A stretch of 64,000 nt of DNA from CAIKBL01 sp964555355. Lineage in GTDB: Bacteria > Pseudomonadota > Gammaproteobacteria > Ga0077536. The notes beneath the pieces are model-generated. The model saw nothing but the letters and a program-made list of their open reading frames with translations, was not told the origin of the DNA and made no database searches. Each line of letters begins with the position of its first letter. The stretch's first letter is position 1. A program made the position numbers and the translations under genes. This document shows, one piece after another, positions 61,967-64,000 of this stretch. The DNA is taken from contig CAZKRY010000009.1 in the NCBI GenBank assembly GCA_964555355.1, forward strand, positions 124,001 through 188,000, given 5' to 3'.

Positions 61967-63148
61967 GTGCCTAATATTGAAAGACAAATCTCCAACACCT
62001 TGCGTCGTGCAGCGCGCGAGTACCCCGCGGTTGTGCTGACCGGTGCAAGACAGGTCGGCAAAACCACGGTGATGAGGGAAACCTTTCCAGATCACCAATG
62101 GGTGAGCCTTGACCTCCCTAGTCGCGCCGAACAAGCCGAGCATTCCCCTGCGCTCTTTCTGCAAGCGCATCCGGGGCCGTTGCTGATAGACGAAGCACAA
62201 TACGCGCCGGGGCTGTTTCGGCATCTGAAGGCAGCCATCGACGACGACCGCCATCAAATGGGCCGATTTCTGCTCACCGGCTCCCAGAAATTTGTATTAA
62301 TGCGTGAGGTGGCCGACTCGCTCGCCGGGCGCGCACGCATCATGACTTTGGAGCCGCTGTCTTTTGCCGAGTTAAAACAGAGCGGCATCTGCGATTCCAA
62401 AGTCGACTGGCCTTTGCTGCTCGCACGAGGTTTTTACCCAGAGCTGTGGCGGCAACCCGCCATGCACGCCGCTGATTTTTATGCTTCGTACGTTGCGACG
62501 TATCTTGAACGAGACGTTCGACAACTTCTGAACGTGCATAATTTGCGGGATTTCGAGCGCTTTCTGCGCGCCGCCGCCGCGCGCTCCGCCCAATTACTCA
62601 ACGTCTCCGAGCTTGCGCGTGATGTAGGAATCAAGCCGCATACCGCACGCGATTGGTTGAGCGTCCTCGAAGCCTCGGGCCAAATATTTCTGCTTGAACC
62701 GTACTTTGAAAACGTCGGCAAACGAATTGTCAAATCGCCCAAGCTGTATCTGGGAGATCCAGGTCTCCTGTGCTTTTTGCTCGGCTTGGATGCCGCCGCC
62801 CTGGCGCGCGGAGCGCTCGTGGGACCCGTGTGGGAAACGTTGGTGTACGCGGAATTACGCAAGCAGCTCGCGGCAGACACCGAGAGCGCCGCCGCCACAT
62901 TATGGTTCTACCGCGACGCGCAGGGTCAAGAAATCGATTTTCTACGCGTGCGCGGCGGAACGATCGATCTCATCGAAGCGAAATGGGCGGAAAGCCCGGA
63001 CCAACGTTGGCAGGCGGCGCTTGAACGCGTGGCAAGTGTGCTCGCCAAATCGCGCATTAACGCCATTGGCCGCAAGCTATTGGTTTGTCGTGTCGCCTCG
63101 CCACGCAGTGAGGCGGGTGTAGAGATTGGGGATCCGGGGGTGATCTAA
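61967..63148 (+). CDS. DUF4143-type AAA+ ATPase, intact
   Basis: 393 residues from a GTG at 61967. Walker A GARQVGKT (26-33), Walker B LLIDEAQ (72-78), FLLTGSQ (sensor 1) and RGFYPELWRQP are those of COG1373. The C-terminal half (about 165-393) is DUF4143 with a helix-turn-helix-like LARDVGIKPHTARDWLSVLEASG and an E..D...E-x-K pair (GQEIDFLRVRGGTIDLIEAKWA), a restriction-nuclease-like core. Members are scattered in bacteria and archaea with no settled role. The window's other copy, at 1394-2564, is broken. Confidence 0.85.
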   Translation: MPNIERQISNTLRRAAREYPAVVLTGARQVGKTTVMRETFPDHQWVSLDLPSRAEQAEHSPALFLQAHPGPLLIDEAQYAPGLFRHLKAAIDDDRHQMGRFLLTGSQKFVLMREVADSLAGRARIMTLEPLSFAELKQSGICDSKVDWPLLLARGFYPELWRQPAMHAADFYASYVATYLERDVRQLLNVHNLRDFERFLRAAAARSAQLLNVSELARDVGIKPHTARDWLSVLEASGQIFLLEPYFENVGKRIVKSPKLYLGDPGLLCFLLGLDAAALARGALVGPVWETLVYAELRKQLAADTESAAATLWFYRDAQGQEIDFLRVRGGTIDLIEAKWAESPDQRWQAALERVASVLAKSRINAIGRKLLVCRVASPRSEAGVEIGDPGVI

Positions 63149-63213
63149 CAGCGAGCAGTTCTTGCGGTAAGCAAGAATTTTGCGCGACAACACTTTCTTC
63201 GCGTTGCTTGAAA

Positions 63214-64000
63214 TTATCGAGTGCGCACCAAACGAAAGTCCTTGCGGCCTAGGCGATGCGGTAGCTCAAGTGTAAGGAGCGCGTCCGCGTCGATTGATGT
63301 CACGAATCGCATGATAGCCGCTTGCGCGCGTGGGGATGCGCTTTCATACACCGCAAGGGCGCGCTGCCACATCCATAAATCATAACTAAACAACGCGCGT
63401 GGTCCGTTGCGAGGCGTTGCGGTGGTTCGGCCGAAGACAACGTCATGCGTGCCGAAGACGCGCGGAATATCTTCATCCGGACGAGTGGCCAACCACTCCT
63501 GCTGCGCATTGAGCTGCGCGACGAGGATCGGCACGTAATTCGCGCTTAGTCGTTGCAACGCGGGTAATAAACTCTCGGGAACATCGTCGGCGAGCGCTGC
63601 GTGCGGATCGCGCGGTACCGGCGTTTGCATGCGCTTGATCCAGTCAATGACGCGCGGTGCATGCGCGCGCATGACTTTCCCGGAGTTAGGGTCTCGATAA
63701 AGATGCGCGTGAAAAGGTCCGTAAAGGGCACAGTCCGCAAGCGTCGGCGCGTCACCAAATAAGTACGGATGGTGCGCGAAGTGTGCATCGAAGTCAGCGA
63801 GCAACCCGAGGTAATCCGCTTCAATGGCAGGGATTGTCGGAGGCGTTGCGCCTAAGGCCTCGGGCCACGCCGCGAAGGGTGCCGCAATCTTCTCGCCAAT
63901 GCACCGCTGCTCTTCCGGCGAGCGCTCGGGATCGTTATTGCGGCCGAACTCCATGACCGCGAAGTCGCGATCGTAATGCCAGCGATAATGAAGCGCCGGC
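63214..64000 (-). CDS. Glutathione S-transferase family protein, 5' end outside the window
   Basis: The open frame enters from the right edge; the codons to base 64000 (ending ...LHYRWHYDRDFAV before MEFGRNND) continue the protein, so the methionine at 63954 is internal. The remaining C-terminal part has the helical GST_C pattern: LLADFDAHFAHHPYLFGDAPTLADCALYGPFHAHLYRD and RVIDWIKRM. The thioredoxin-like N-domain lies outside. The last 100 residues, with a HDVVFGRTTATPRNG stretch, extend beyond classical GSTs. Substrate unknown. Confidence 0.75.
   Translation of the reverse strand, partial: PALHYRWHYDRDFAVMEFGRNNDPERSPEEQRCIGEKIAAPFAAWPEALGATPPTIPAIEADYLGLLADFDAHFAHHPYLFGDAPTLADCALYGPFHAHLYRDPNSGKVMRAHAPRVIDWIKRMQTPVPRDPHAALADDVPESLLPALQRLSANYVPILVAQLNAQQEWLATRPDEDIPRVFGTHDVVFGRTTATPRNGPRALFSYDLWMWQRALAVYESASPRAQAAIMRFVTSIDADALLTLELPHRLGRKDFRLVRTR

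Overview
The window looks like a chromosomal segment of a pseudomonadote (proteobacterium), most likely a gamma- or betaproteobacterium. Grounds: a homodimer-type pyruvate dehydrogenase E1 (AceE), a PEP-CTERM sorted protein, a DUF6394 membrane protein, NarL-type two-component signalling, and clear Shine-Dalgarno sites in fairly GC-rich DNA. Gene content (N-methylhydantoinase/oxoprolinase subunits, amidases, Rieske oxygenase, class III CoA-transferase, luciferase-like oxidoreductases, acyl-CoA dehydrogenase) points to a versatile heterotroph degrading organic acids and amides. No rRNA, tRNA, CRISPR array or phage structural gene was seen.

Layout. (a) 1-8112 is an accessory region. It holds a GFA-family gene running off the left edge, an unknown gene, a decayed DUF4143 AAA+ ATPase, a three-gene cassette (metallophosphoesterase, HSP90-like ATPase, truncated GNAT acetyltransferase), a secreted protein, and a HicBA toxin-antitoxin pair. 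Three degenerate copies of a short inverted repeat ending in GGGGACACAA-like sequence bracket these genes. (b) 8196-16015 holds an amidase, a Rieske oxygenase and an HSL esterase, then an acetoin-dehydrogenase-like operon (E1alpha, E1beta, lipoyl-alpha/beta-hydrolase E2, SnoaL-like protein). (c) 16019-24458 holds a PEP-CTERM protein, two nitroreductases, a methyltransferase, a ferric reductase-like cytochrome b / tetrahaem cytochrome c / photolyase operon, and an enoyl-CoA hydratase. (d) 24467-35442 holds small envelope proteins, LLM oxidoreductases, a CoA-transferase, AceE and a large zinc-ribbon/cyclase/ATPase regulator. (e) 35706-49788 holds more LLM, MOSC, phosphotransferase, acyl-CoA dehydrogenase, HyuAB, an FAD oxidase with an alpha/beta-hydrolase, an SDR and a flavin-binding protein. 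(f) 49832-64000 holds cell-envelope proteins, a K+ channel, amidase, rhodanese, two-component system, HDOD protein, cupin, a second HyuB, an intact DUF4143 ATPase, and a GST running off the right edge.

Three dispersed intergenic repeat families are recognisable. Family A is CTCTCCCGC/GCGGGAGAG hairpins with CCTCACCC flanks. Family B is GTAGGTTGGGGTGAGC paired with its inverted copy. Family C is the GGGGACACAA...TTGTGTCCCC element confined to the left accessory region. The most unusual locus is the metallophosphoesterase / HSP90-like ATPase / GNAT cassette at about 2631-6776. It is an uncharacterised, translationally coupled system in a neighbourhood of mobile and toxin-antitoxin genes, and its function is unknown to me.
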